DNA of 64,000 nt from Streptomyces capitiformicae (lineage in GTDB: Bacteria > Actinomycetota > Actinomycetes > Streptomycetales > Streptomycetaceae). This document shows, in pieces, positions 24,814 to 33,244 of this stretch. Both the position numbers and the translations under genes were made by a program. Numbering within the stretch: the first letter of the stretch is position 1; each line of letters opens with the position of its first letter. Below the pieces are notes generated by a model. The model made no database searches. It was not told where the DNA came from and saw only the letters and a program-made list of their open reading frames with translations. The stretch spans positions 7,261,486-7,325,485 of the forward strand of contig NZ_CP022161.1 in assembly GCF_002214185.1 (NCBI RefSeq), written 5' to 3'.

Positions 24814-26736
24814 TCAGGTGCCGGGGACGATGCGGATCCGGGTCCGGTCGTGCAGGGCCACCCGCAAGACGGCCTGGCCGCGTGCGTCGGCGTCGAGCGT
24901 GGTCGACCCGGCGCCTCGTACCTGGTACCGGACGCCGGGACGCAGCCTGGTGATGGTGAGGGACTGCGGGGATCCCGGCGCGGCACCGGGGGCCAGGACC
25001 AGGTCGAGCGCGGTGCCGTCGCTGACCGCCGAGGCGACGAGGACCTCGGGGTAGCTCGCCTCGGCGAGTACGGGCCCGCTGAGCACCTCGGCGGAGGGCC
25101 GGGTGGTGATGATCTCCCGCCAGCCGCCGGCCACTCCGAAGTGTGACTCCATCACCATCAGGTTCGCCATGTTCGACCCCGTCGCCCAGTGGACGGCACC
25201 GCTGTCGTCGACGTCGCCCAGCTCGTCCAGCGCCTGTTCGGCCGCCGTCGCCGCCTCCGTGTCGCCGATCTCCCGGGCGGCACCGAGGATCCCGTCGAGC
25301 GTGAAGACGTGGGTGGACTTGTAGTTGCCGTAGTCGAGGGCCTTCTTGTCGAGCAGCACCCGTGCCGTACCGTCCACCTGAGCCAGCATGTCGCGTCGGG
25401 CGAGCGCGTAGTAGCGGTAGGCGAGGTCGGGGAAGAAGGGGCTGAGCATTTTGACAAGGCTGGCGTCCGGGACGGGGAACGGCAGCGCGTGCCCGGTGAG
25501 CTTCGAGCGCAGTGCCACCATGCTGCCGTCGGCGTTGACGAACTCTTCTTCGAGGCGCTTGCGGAAGGTGTCCTTGATCTCGCCCGTGTGATCGGTGCCG
25601 AAGACGGTGTCGTGCAGCAGGACCGCGGTGAGACCGCGAAAGTTGCACGAGGTGTAGATCCAGTTCGGCTCGCAGGGGAAGAGGCAGTACGGCTGCCGGT
25701 AGACCTGCCCGCGGTAGTTGTCCATGAGCGAGCCGTTGATGGTGTGCGCGTCATGGCGGAACGAGCGGCGGTCGTCGTAGACGAAGGTGAGCGACCCCGG
25801 CTCGGCGTAGCGGTCGTCGCCGGTGTTGTTCTGGTAGAGCAGAGTGTTGATGTTGATGTAGCCGGTCAACATGATGTTGTCCTGCTTGGCGGGGTCGAAG
25901 TCGAAGTTGAGATTGCCCCACGCGCTCTCCCAGCGCCAGTATCCCCAGATCTGGCGCTGCAGGTACTGGTCGATGGCGCGCCGCTGACCCTCACTGACGT
26001 AGCCGGTGAAGTTGGGCGTGTAGTGGCGCTGGGCGACCGCCAGCGCCCAGCCGACCTGGTTGAGCTGGTACCGCAGCGACGATGTCTGGAACTGGTCGAT
26101 CTTGTCGAAGCCTTCGAGCTGCCCGACCGGCTGGAGCGCCCGGCCGAGGATGTAGCGCATCATGCCCAGCTGGAGGTCCGACAGCTCCCGGGTGGCGAGC
26201 GGCGGAGCGGGGACAGCGGTGGCCTGGATCTCGGAGACCGCGGCCGGCAGATAGCTGTTGCGCTCCTCGCGTGTGTGCGCCGCGGCGGCACGGCCGCGCC
26301 GGCGCTTGACGGCGCCCAGGGCGACGAAGGACAGCGTCAGGCCGGGCACCGCCGCGGGTGCCCATGACGTCGAGTGGCCGCCGGCCGCCGCGCCCGCGCC
26401 GAGCGCGGCCAGTGCCCACACCGCGATGGGGGCGGTGGTCATGCCGGAGCCGAACCAGGCGATGAAGGCGACGCCGAACAGCAGGAGGGTCACCGGGAAG
26501 AGCAGCTGCCACAGCCCGGGCACCGCCAGGAACCCGGCGCCCGGCAGCCACAGGCCCCAGCCGATCGCCTGCACGTGCACCGACAGGCCGAGCAGCCACG
26601 GCACCGCGCCCAGCAGACACAGGGCGGCATGCACAACACGCGCGCGACGCAGCCGCAGGGTGACGACGGGACCCTCGTCACGGCGCTTCTTCGGGATCAG
26701 GACGTCAGCTGGACGGACATCCGCGATTACGGTCAT
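24814..26736 (-). CDS. Membrane-anchored linalool dehydratase/isomerase-family protein
   Basis: 640 residues. The first ~170 carry about four hydrophobic helices; the rest matches the alpha6/alpha6-barrel linalool dehydratase/isomerase (Ldi) of Castellaniella defragrans. Aligned from memory, 'WGNLNFDFDPAKQDNIM' corresponds to its W-G-D-W...ENIM segment, and CEPNWIYTSCN (Cys355, Cys364) to CEP-x6-CN with catalytic Cys171 and Cys180. Met289 of NIM is kept; the next active-site His appears as Tyr293. A C-terminal beta domain of ~100 residues (from about LDLVLAPG) is extra. Ldi hydrates myrcene and isomerises linalool/geraniol; here the exact reaction is inferred only. The start is ATG 26736; the frame stays open upstream into the SDR remnant. 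Confidence 0.72.
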   Translation of the reverse strand: MTVIADVRPADVLIPKKRRDEGPVVTLRLRRARVVHAALCLLGAVPWLLGLSVHVQAIGWGLWLPGAGFLAVPGLWQLLFPVTLLLFGVAFIAWFGSGMTTAPIAVWALAALGAGAAAGGHSTSWAPAAVPGLTLSFVALGAVKRRRGRAAAAHTREERNSYLPAAVSEIQATAVPAPPLATRELSDLQLGMMRYILGRALQPVGQLEGFDKIDQFQTSSLRYQLNQVGWALAVAQRHYTPNFTGYVSEGQRRAIDQYLQRQIWGYWRWESAWGNLNFDFDPAKQDNIMLTGYININTLLYQNNTGDDRYAEPGSLTFVYDDRRSFRHDAHTINGSLMDNYRGQVYRQPYCLFPCEPNWIYTSCNFRGLTAVLLHDTVFGTDHTGEIKDTFRKRLEEEFVNADGSMVALRSKLTGHALPFPVPDASLVKMLSPFFPDLAYRYYALARRDMLAQVDGTARVLLDKKALDYGNYKSTHVFTLDGILGAAREIGDTEAATAAEQALDELGDVDDSGAVHWATGSNMANLMVMESHFGVAGGWREIITTRPSAEVLSGPVLAEASYPEVLVASAVSDGTALDLVLAPGAAPGSPQSLTITRLRPGVRYQVRGAGSTTLDADARGQAVLRVALHDRTRIRIVPGT

Positions 26737-26879
26737 GGGAGGCGGCTTTCTGTTCGAGGGCGGGTGTGGAGGGGCGCCGGACGGCCGATCAGCGGCCGGC
26801 GTCATCGCCGTGTGCCCGGTCGCGGGGCGGACCGGGCCGGGGCGGCAGCGAGCGGGGACCACTTGGATCAGCGTGGTCA

Positions 26880-27689
26880 CCTCGAAGGCAGGCAGGAGCG
26901 GCAGCCGCCGGGCGGCTCGGACGAAGTCCAGAGAGCCGCCCGACTGCATCGCCCGGGTGAGCCTCGGTGCGAAACGCTGGATGCCCCCGCTCCTGGACGG
27001 CGGTCCTGGCAGTACCAGGAAGCGGCGCCGGGCCCTTCTCGGTCGCCCTGACGACCTGCTCAGGCGTGATGGCCGTCTCAAGCTCCCTGCCCCGCTTGCC
27101 GGGATCGGCGAAGAAGTGGATCGCCATGGGGTTTTCACGGCCTCGGGACACACAGGCCAGCGTCAGGCCCGTGCCTTCGAGTTCGTGGCGCAGTGACTGC
27201 ATGAAGCCGATCACCGCGGTCTTGGTGGCGCCGCACGCGGCCATCTTGCGGGGCGCCATGATGCCGGTGAACGACGCGACGACCGCGAACTCGCCGCTGC
27301 CCCGCCCCGGTCATGCGGGGCAGTCCGGCGTACGCGAGGTCGACGATGCCGCCGTAGTTCATCCGCGTCATCAGGTCGACGTCCGCGCGGGCGACGGACA
27401 GCGTCGGCCCGGCCCGAGCGATCCCGGCGCAGGCGACGACGTGCTCGATCGGGCCGATCTCGTCCTCGGCCTTCTCGACCACGGCAGCCACGGCGTCCGG
27501 ATCGGAGACGTCCACGGCGAAGGTGGCGACCCGGTCTGCGAACCGCTCCGCAACCTTGCCCAGCGCTTGCTTGCCGAGGTCCAGTACGGCGATCCGGTAC
27601 TCGCCCTCGGCCAGGCGTCCGAGGTCGGCGAGCCCGATGCCGCTCGCGCCGCCGGTGAGGAGGGCGACGGGTGGTGATGCCATGCTCAT
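26880..27689 (-). pseudogene. Short-chain dehydrogenase with frameshifts and altered active-site Tyr
   Basis: Begins MSMASPPVALLTGGASGIG after AGAAGGAGTGCATC. A frame change near 27,305 leads to 'MAPRKMAACGATKTAVIGF', where Cys stands in place of the catalytic Tyr of YxxxK, and a second near 27,055 to 'RRRFLVLPGPPSRSGG'. The last frame has no stop before the Ldi-family gene. Position between ALDH and Ldi in one leftward operon suggests a former role in the same pathway. Confidence 0.75.
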
Positions 27690-27711
27690 GATGCACTCCT
27701 TCTGTTGCTGC

Positions 27712-29217
27712 TCATGATCGGGTCGCACGGCCGGACCGGCGGCGCGCCGCCTTGGCCGCCCTGGCGAGCATTCCGTCGATCAGTTCGCTCGCCCGGGCGC
27801 TGACGGGCGGCGTGACGAACGAGCCCATCGAGACCGGCAGCCTGCTGACGGTGGTCGACCTCGCGTGGGTGAAGGTGTCGAACCCGTGCCTGCCGTGGTA
27901 GGTACCGGAGCCGCTGTGCCCGACACCACCGAACGGGAGGACCGGGACGCTGGCGTGCAGGGCGATGTCGTTCACGGTCATCCCGCCGAAGCGGACCCGC
28001 CGGGTGAAGGTGCGGAACGCCTGGTTCCTAGGACCGAACCAGTAGGCGGCCAGCGGCGAGTGCCGGGGGGCGAGGTGGCGGACGACCTCGTCGATCGTCC
28101 GGTAGGGCCGGACCATGAGGATCGGGCCGAAGATCTCCTCGCCGGTGATCCGCATGTCGTCGTGGAAGTCCGTCACGATGACCGGCGCGATCCGCCGGGT
28201 GGCGGCGTCCGGTTCTTGGCCCGGCAGCGCCTCGTGGACGGTGGCGCCCTTGGTCCGGGCGTCGTCGAGGAGTGCGACCAGTCGCCTGAAGTTCGCGTCG
28301 TTGACGACGGAGACCGGTCCGCCGTCGGAGGTCGCGATGGTACGGGCGCGGCGCAGGGCGGCGTCGACGAAGCTCGTCGCCTTGTCCTTCGGCACGAAGA
28401 CCAGCTCGGGGCAGAGGCAGAGCTGGCCGCCGTTCATCAGCCGTGCCGTCATGATGCGGTCCGCTGTGCGTTCGATGTCGGCGGCGGGGTCCACGACCAC
28501 CGGGTTCTTCCCGCCGAGTTCCAGGGTGACCGGCACGAGGTGGCGTCCCGCCGCCTCCGCGACCAGGGCACCGACGTTGGGGGACCCGGTGAAGAACAGG
28601 TGGTCGAAGGGCAGGGCGCTGAAGGCCGAGCCCACCGCGGGCCCGCCGGTCACCGCGGTGACCTCGGTCGGGTCGAAGTACTCGGCGACCTTGGCGATGA
28701 ACAGCTCGGCGGTCCGGTTCGTGACCTCCGAGAACTTGATCATGACGTTGTTGCCGCCCGCGAGGGCCGCCGCCGCGGGCTCCACCACCAGGCCGAGAGG
28801 GAAGTTCCAGGGTCCGATGATCCCCACGACTCCCAGCGGGACCCGCTCGACCGTACTGCCCACGCCCAGCAGGCCGAGGCCCGGCACCGGCGTGGTCGGG
28901 CGCATCCACGCGCCGAGCCGGGCCCTGGTCAGCCGAATGTCGCCCAGCACGCCGACGATATCGGCGATCTTGCTGACCGCTGAGGGGCGGTGCCCGAAGT
29001 CCGCGTGCAATGCCTCGCCGAACGCGTCGGCGTTCTCGGTCAGCAGCAGGATCAGCCGGTCGAGCCGGTCGCGTCGCTGCTTCACGGTCGGCGGCTCCTG
29101 GGAGAGGAACGCCTCCCGCTGTGCGTCGAACAGCGCACGGAGCTGCTCGGCTGTCGGCTCGGACAGGCCGTCGGAGCCCGCCGCTCCGATGTCGGCCGTG
29201 ACGGAATCGGTGGTCAT
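27712..29217 (-). CDS. Coniferyl-type aldehyde dehydrogenase
   Basis: 501-residue NAD(P)-dependent aldehyde dehydrogenase of the coniferyl-aldehyde (CalB/AlkH-like) group. 'VGIIGPWNFPLGLVVEP' and 'VMIKFSEVTNRTAELF' form the cofactor site, 'LFFTGSPNVGALVAE' the second NAD motif; the catalytic Glu lies in 'PVTLELGGKNPVVVD' and the Cys in 'LMNGGQLCLCPELVFV'. The C-terminal 'VNDIALHASVPVLPFGGVGHS' and 'FTHARSTTVS' are group markers. First gene of a leftward operon with the SDR remnant and the Ldi-family gene; the 27-bp operator lies about 210 bp upstream. Would oxidise the aldehyde left by the alcohol dehydrogenase. Confidence 0.88.
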   Translation of the reverse strand: MTTDSVTADIGAAGSDGLSEPTAEQLRALFDAQREAFLSQEPPTVKQRRDRLDRLILLLTENADAFGEALHADFGHRPSAVSKIADIVGVLGDIRLTRARLGAWMRPTTPVPGLGLLGVGSTVERVPLGVVGIIGPWNFPLGLVVEPAAAALAGGNNVMIKFSEVTNRTAELFIAKVAEYFDPTEVTAVTGGPAVGSAFSALPFDHLFFTGSPNVGALVAEAAGRHLVPVTLELGGKNPVVVDPAADIERTADRIMTARLMNGGQLCLCPELVFVPKDKATSFVDAALRRARTIATSDGGPVSVVNDANFRRLVALLDDARTKGATVHEALPGQEPDAATRRIAPVIVTDFHDDMRITGEEIFGPILMVRPYRTIDEVVRHLAPRHSPLAAYWFGPRNQAFRTFTRRVRFGGMTVNDIALHASVPVLPFGGVGHSGSGTYHGRHGFDTFTHARSTTVSRLPVSMGSFVTPPVSARASELIDGMLARAAKAARRRSGRATRS

Positions 29218-29424
29218 GGTTGCGCCCCTGGTTCGTAGGGATCCGGTCGGCCGGTCTGAGGGAGGTGGTCGAGAGGTCGTTGGGCGGCTACGGCGTCGGT
29301 CGAGACGACGCGAAGCCGGTCACTGAGAGGCCGGCCGTGGGTGGGCCGGAGTTCGACAGCCGCCGTGGATCCGGTGACGTTCCTGTCCGGCGGGCCACGC
29401 AGGGTGGCTCTGAGCGCCAGATGT

Positions 29425-29451
29425 TATTACCGACATAACGCGTCGGCAATA
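29425..29451. promoter_or_regulatory. 27-bp near-perfect palindromic operator upstream of the aldehyde dehydrogenase operon
   Basis: 10-bp arms TATTACCGAC and GTCGGCAATA around ATAACGC, with one mismatch between arms. Related to the site at 23,919-23,945 next to the TetR gene, hence a likely target of that regulator. Confidence 0.6.
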
Positions 29452-29568
29452 CCCTGTGTAGATCGCCCGTGCGGGCATCCCGGACCGTTCGCCCTGCGAG
29501 ATCTGGATCAGCAGGCGGCTCGGACGGTTCGAGGCAGCACAGGAGCGGCGGCGCCCAACGCGAAAAGC

Positions 29569-29584
29569 GGCCCCCTCAGGGGCC
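29569..29584. terminator. GC hairpin
   Basis: GGCCCC-CTCA-GGGGCC, perfect 6-bp stem preceded by GAAAA and without a T-run. No gene obviously ends here, so it may be left from a lost gene. Confidence 0.3.
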
Positions 29585-29960
29585 GTCAAGGTTCACAACT
29601 CCCTTTCCTCGCAAGGCCGTTGCCGCATCCGGCGACTGCGTCAACTGCGCGAGAACGGTGCGGATCGCCAAGCAACTCGGGTGAAGTCCGCCGGGGTCCA
29701 GCTGTGCCCGAAGGGGCACGGGGAACTGCGCGACCGGCCACGACGCCACGGACGGCCGACGAAGCATCGCGGCACTTCCGGTGGAGCGCTTGGCCGACGC
29801 TGCCCGACCGGCGCGAACCGACCCCGGCATGACTCGACGAGGAGCCCGATGTCAGCGCGCCGAGCCGATCGAAGACAACCTGGGGGGCCTCGGCGTAGCC
29901 GGGCCCCGCAGCGGTGGCGTTGCGCTGGAAGAGGCGGAGCGGCGCCATCGTCGTGGAGCT

Positions 29961-30300
29961 TTACACCTTGGCATCCATCTCGTCGAGGTCCGGATACCGA
30001 ACACGCAGCGCCTCGGCGAGATTGTGCTCCCGGACCAGAGTCCGACTGCCGATGGCCGCCATGAGGGTCTCCGACTCCTCGACCATCGGAGCCAGGGCCG
30101 GGAAGAGATCCCCATAGTCATGGCACCACGTCACGACCGCTTCGGTGAACGTCGGCAGGACTTCGGCATCGGGATCACCGTGACGTCACCCCCGCGCGCC
30201 GCGATCTCACTGACGTTGACATTGCCGAAACCCCGCTGAGCGAAGAGCGCGACCGCGCTGACGCCCAGCCTGCGCGCGACGCTCCTGGTGTCACGTAGGG
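29961..30300 (-). pseudogene. Decayed TetR-family regulator
   Basis: 'RRLGVSAVALFAQRGFGNVN' and VSEIAARGG are an N-terminal TetR helix-turn-helix; the recognition helix is missing. After a frame change at about 30,180 the ligand domain resumes (DAEVLPTFTEAVVTW, 'LAPMVEESETLMAAIGSRTL', 'AEALRVRYPDLDEMDAKV', stop at 29,961). The upstream end is cut at an IS481-type remnant. Confidence 0.6.
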
Positions 30301-30655
30301 CACGGAGGGGAGCGGTTTGATGGACTTCACGTCGATCTGCACGCTGTGGCCGGGCAGTTGCTTTTCGTGGCGCCTGTTAGCGCTGGGGCGGGGCGGCAGA
30401 CGGCCCATGTCCAGCCGGTTGAGGATCTGCCACACGCCAGACTGGCGTTCGGGCTGTGCTTGGGCGCCTTCGAGTGAGTGCGCAGCCCCTTGATGCCCTC
30501 GCCTCGGCCAGGTAGCGGCGGCACCAGGTGTAGTACGCCTGCCGACTGATGCCGAAGTACCGGCAACTCATGGCGACGTTGCCGGTGACCTCTTCGACAT
30601 GGCGTATGACCCGGCGCCGCTTGGCCTCGCGATCGAGCGGGGGTGTCTTCGACAT
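30301..30655 (-). mobile_element. IS481-like transposase remnant
   Basis: Three frames carry parts of one transposase: 'MSKTPPLDREAKRRRVIRHV' with 'NVAMSCRYFGISRQAYYTW' (helix-turn-helix), then 'GLRTHSKAPKHSPNA', then 'LNRLDMGRLPP' and 'EKQLPGHSVQIDVKSIKPL' (start of the catalytic core). The DDE domain beyond this is missing. Confidence 0.65.
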
Positions 30656-30804
30656 GTGGATCTCCTAGTGATGAGAGACCCAGGTGTCAACGACGATCGG
30701 CAGTTTCAGAACAGCCGCAGGCCGCGCAGGCGCCGGTGGACCCAGGTGCAGATCCGCTGACGGCTGATCCGGGGGTGATGCTGCGGATCGTCGACAGAAG
30801 GCAG

Positions 30805-31512
30805 TTATCGCTTGTCGAGGACTCCCGGGGTTTCGTGCAGGACGACGTTCTGCTCCAGCGGTACCCGTCCCATGCGGAAGCTGTTGATGGATGCGGTCTG
30901 ATCGGCGGTGCCGAAGGAGATGCCGAACAGCAGTTTGAGGTCTTGGGGAATGTCCAGGACCTCGCGGACGGTGTCGGCGTAGAGCCCGAGCATCGTCTGC
31001 GGGACGCCGCCGAGGCCGCGAGCCGTCAGCGAGAGCAGGAAGTTCTGCGCGTACATGCCGATGTCCCCGGCCACTCGCACCCCGTCGCCGAATGCCGGCA
31101 TGAAGAGAAAGGCGACATGGGGTGCGCCGTAGAAGTTCAAGTTCTCGCGGGCCGCTGTCTTCCTGGCTGTCCGGTCCGAGCGCGGTATGCCCATGGCCTG
31201 GTAGACGGTCGCGGCTTGGCTGTGCGCCCGTTCCAGGTAGGTGCCCTCGCCGAAGTCGGCGTAGTCGAAGGTGAAGTCGCTGGAGACCAGCTCCTCCTCA
31301 TCGGCCTTGAGCAGTTCCTTGCTCAGGGTGTCCCGTACCGCACCCGAGACGATATGCACTGTCCACGGCTGGACGTTGCAGTTGGACGGGGCGGTTTGCG
31401 CGTCTTCCAGTACGCCACGGATGACGGTGGGGGACAGCGGGTCGGGCAGGAACCTTCGCACGGAGCGCCGGGACCGCGCGATGTCGGTGAAGGACGTGGC
31501 TGTGGGGGGCAA
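30805..31512 (-). CDS. Nitroreductase-family FMN oxidoreductase
   Basis: 235-residue nitroreductase. 'SRRSVRRFLPDPLSPTVI' is the FMN-phosphate-binding start, 'APSNCNVQPWTVHIVSG' the flavin-contacting segment, 'GMYAQNFLLSLTARGLGGVP' the dimer-interface helix and 'LKLLFGISFGTAD' the last conserved strand. The start is TTG 31512, after AGGAG at seven bases. Downstream of the decayed F420-reductase-like gene and its TetR-controlled promoter, so possibly in the same regulon. The substrate could be a quinone, enone or nitroaromatic. Confidence 0.82.
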   Translation of the reverse strand: MPPTATSFTDIARSRRSVRRFLPDPLSPTVIRGVLEDAQTAPSNCNVQPWTVHIVSGAVRDTLSKELLKADEEELVSSDFTFDYADFGEGTYLERAHSQAATVYQAMGIPRSDRTARKTAARENLNFYGAPHVAFLFMPAFGDGVRVAGDIGMYAQNFLLSLTARGLGGVPQTMLGLYADTVREVLDIPQDLKLLFGISFGTADQTASINSFRMGRVPLEQNVVLHETPGVLDKR

Positions 31513-31578
31513 TGTGACTCCTAGGTAGAACGTGACGGCAGCGCCGGGTATTTCAGCGGTGGAGAGGTGGGGGTGAGC

Positions 31579-32297
31579 TCAACAACCTCCTCCAGCGTGG
31601 GTGTGGGAGATGAGGGCGGCAGAGCGCTCTATCCGGCGGTGGCAGTTGCGCGGGGCTTCGGCTCTGTCGGCTGCCTGAAGGGCAGGCACCAGATCCTCAA
31701 GGCTCAGCTCGGTGGGGAGGCGGGCCTCATCGGCTGCTGACGCCCGAAGTTGGCCAGGACGGCGGAGTCGAGGGGATCGAGGCGCTCTCGTCCACCAGGC
31801 GCATGGCCACGCGCCGTGCCTCATTGGAGTCGGTGGCGACCGGGAGCGCGATGTGGCCCGGAGTGCCTGCCGTCGGCGGCGCCTGCGGAGCAGGCGAGTG
31901 CGAGGGCGCGCTGGCCGTTGATGTTGCTAAACGTCCTGACGGGCCTCGCGCCGGCCGGGTGTTCCTGGACGAGTTCGCCTGAGATGGTCCTGGCCGAGGG
32001 CCTCGAACTGCCCGGCACGAAACGGGTGGTGGTCATCGTGTCGAGCACGCCCCTGCCCGCCAGTGCGGCGGCCGGAAGCTCCCGGTAGGGGTCGGCGGGG
32101 TGCTCACCACCGCCCGGTCGCCTGCCCGGACTGCCTCCTCGGGGGGCGTGGCGCTGGCCCGCTCGCAGAACTGCCCACTGTCTCAGCCAGGGTCTGGTGA
32201 CGCGGGAGCGGGGCAGCACGAAATCAATGCCGCCGCGATGGGGAGGCGGCGGACTTCGTGCCGGTGCTGCCGCTTCCGATAAGGCAGGTGGTGCCAT
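31579..32297 (-). pseudogene. Frameshifted NADPH:F420-reductase-like gene (relative of 7964-8737)
   Basis: Recognisable segments in several frames, in order: 'LIGSGSTGTKSAASP' (cofactor loop), 'IDFVLPRSRVTRPWL', 'YRELPAAALAGRGVLDT', 'GARPVRTFSNINGQRALALA' and CSAGAAD, then 'RRVAMRLVDES' and a C-terminal tail 'LSLEDLVPALQAADRAEAPR' ending at 31,579. They follow the layout of the intact gene at 7964. Divergent from a TetR gene with the same paired operators, so this is a decayed twin module. Confidence 0.75.
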
Positions 32298-32410
32298 GGG
32301 TGTGGCCTCCTCATCTCGCGGATCGTGCCGTCCGTCGGTGGCTGTGTCCAAGAGCCGGGGTCAAGCAGGAACATGCAGGCGAAGGCCACGGCCTCGCGCG
32401 CCACAAAAAC

Positions 32411-32424
32411 GGAGCGAGTGCTCC
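32411..32424. promoter_or_regulatory. TetR operator (GGAGC-N4-GCTCC), oxidoreductase side
   Basis: Perfect palindrome GGAGCGAGTGCTCC. It corresponds to the site at 7812-7825 including flanking TCAAGAGGAGC on the minus strand; a -10-like TAAACT lies beside it. Confidence 0.65.
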
Positions 32425-32444
32425 TCTTGAAGTTTAGCACAACC

Positions 32445-32458
32445 GGAGCGAACGCTCC
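32445..32458. promoter_or_regulatory. TetR operator (GGAGC-N4-GCTCC), regulator side
   Basis: Perfect palindrome GGAGCGAACGCTCC, 34 bp centre to centre from its partner and 10 bases ahead of the TetR -10 element. Confidence 0.65.
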
Positions 32459-32468
32459 CCATGCCTAG

Positions 32469-32474
32469 TACCCT
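32469..32474 (+). promoter_or_regulatory. -10 element of leaderless TetR gene
   Basis: TACCCT followed by seven bases and GTG 32482, exactly as at the paralogous gene (7755-7760). It lies inside the reading frame that would start at ATG 32461, which argues against that start. Confidence 0.5.
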
Positions 32475-32481
32475 GAATGCC

Positions 32482-33132
32482 GTGCCCCTCGCCGACCAGC
32501 CGACTACCGCACCCGAGCCGCCCGCCAAGCCGGCCCGCCGCGCCGACGCCGAGCGCAACCGCGCCGCCATCATCGAGGCGGCCGGCGCCGTCTTCGCCGA
32601 GCAAGGCGGCACCGTCGATGTCCGTGAGATCGCCCGAAGCAGCGGCGTCGGCATGGGCACTCTCTACCGTCACTTCCCGACCAAGGACGCCCTGCTCGCC
32701 ACTGTCCTGGAGCAACAGTTCACCTCTTGGCTCACCGCCGCCCATCAGCGGGCCGTCGCCACCGAAGATTCCTGGCAGGCACTGGCCGACTTCTTCGAGC
32801 AGACCCTCAGCAACCAGGCCCGCAACCGCGCCCTCGTCGAGAGCTATGCCACCACCGGGGGCCCCACCCACGCATGTGCCAGCCACTGCCACTCCATCAT
32901 TGACGACCTGCGCACCCGCTGCCCGGACGCCGGCCTTCTGCGCCCCGACGTCACCACCGCTGATCTCTTCCTGCTCCTCACAGCCCTGAGCCAGACCGTG
33001 CAGACGACCGGCGACAGTCCCCCAGGCCGCTGGCGGCGCCTGCTGCGCATATCACTCGACGGCCTCAGTAGCCGCAACACCGAACCCCTGCCCGAACCGG
33101 CATCCCTCGCGGACACACCCAGGAACGACTGA
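32482..33132 (+). CDS. TetR-family repressor, paralogue of the regulator at 7.1 kb
   Basis: 216 residues. DNA-binding domain: 'RRADAERNRAAIIEAAGAVF', 'VDVREIARSSGVGMGTLYRH' and FPTKDALLATVLEQ. It is near-identical over long stretches to the protein at 7133-7747, up to LLRISLDGLSSRNTE at the C-terminus, so the two must share a recent ancestor and probably a DNA site. GTG 32482 is preferred over ATG 32461 because of the conserved TACCCT-N7-GTG promoter geometry. Its divergent target gene is broken, but the nitroreductase beyond may still be controlled. Confidence 0.87.
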   Translation: MPLADQPTTAPEPPAKPARRADAERNRAAIIEAAGAVFAEQGGTVDVREIARSSGVGMGTLYRHFPTKDALLATVLEQQFTSWLTAAHQRAVATEDSWQALADFFEQTLSNQARNRALVESYATTGGPTHACASHCHSIIDDLRTRCPDAGLLRPDVTTADLFLLLTALSQTVQTTGDSPPGRWRRLLRISLDGLSSRNTEPLPEPASLADTPRND

Positions 33133-33244
33133 GTGCGTTGCGGTAAACCGAATCTTGTTCGAGCAGCAGCGGGTGATCATCTGGACGGAGGTTCGGGTGT
33201 AGCCGCGGGCATGAAGTTTCCCCGTGATCTCGGACGCGTGATCG

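Larger units (their letters stand above)
29218..29960. other. Intergenic region with operator and hairpin, no gene recognised
   Basis: 743 bases. It holds the regulatory site at 29,425-29,451 and a hairpin at 29,569-29,584. A frame ending 'GDCVNCARTVRIAKQLG' at 29,684 looks protein-like but cannot be assigned. Otherwise nothing. Confidence 0.4.

Noticed and set aside
24814..27153. Long start for the Ldi-family protein (779 residues)
   Set aside because: The extra N-terminal part is recognisable SDR C-terminus in the same frame; ATG 26,736 leads straight into the expected membrane anchor.
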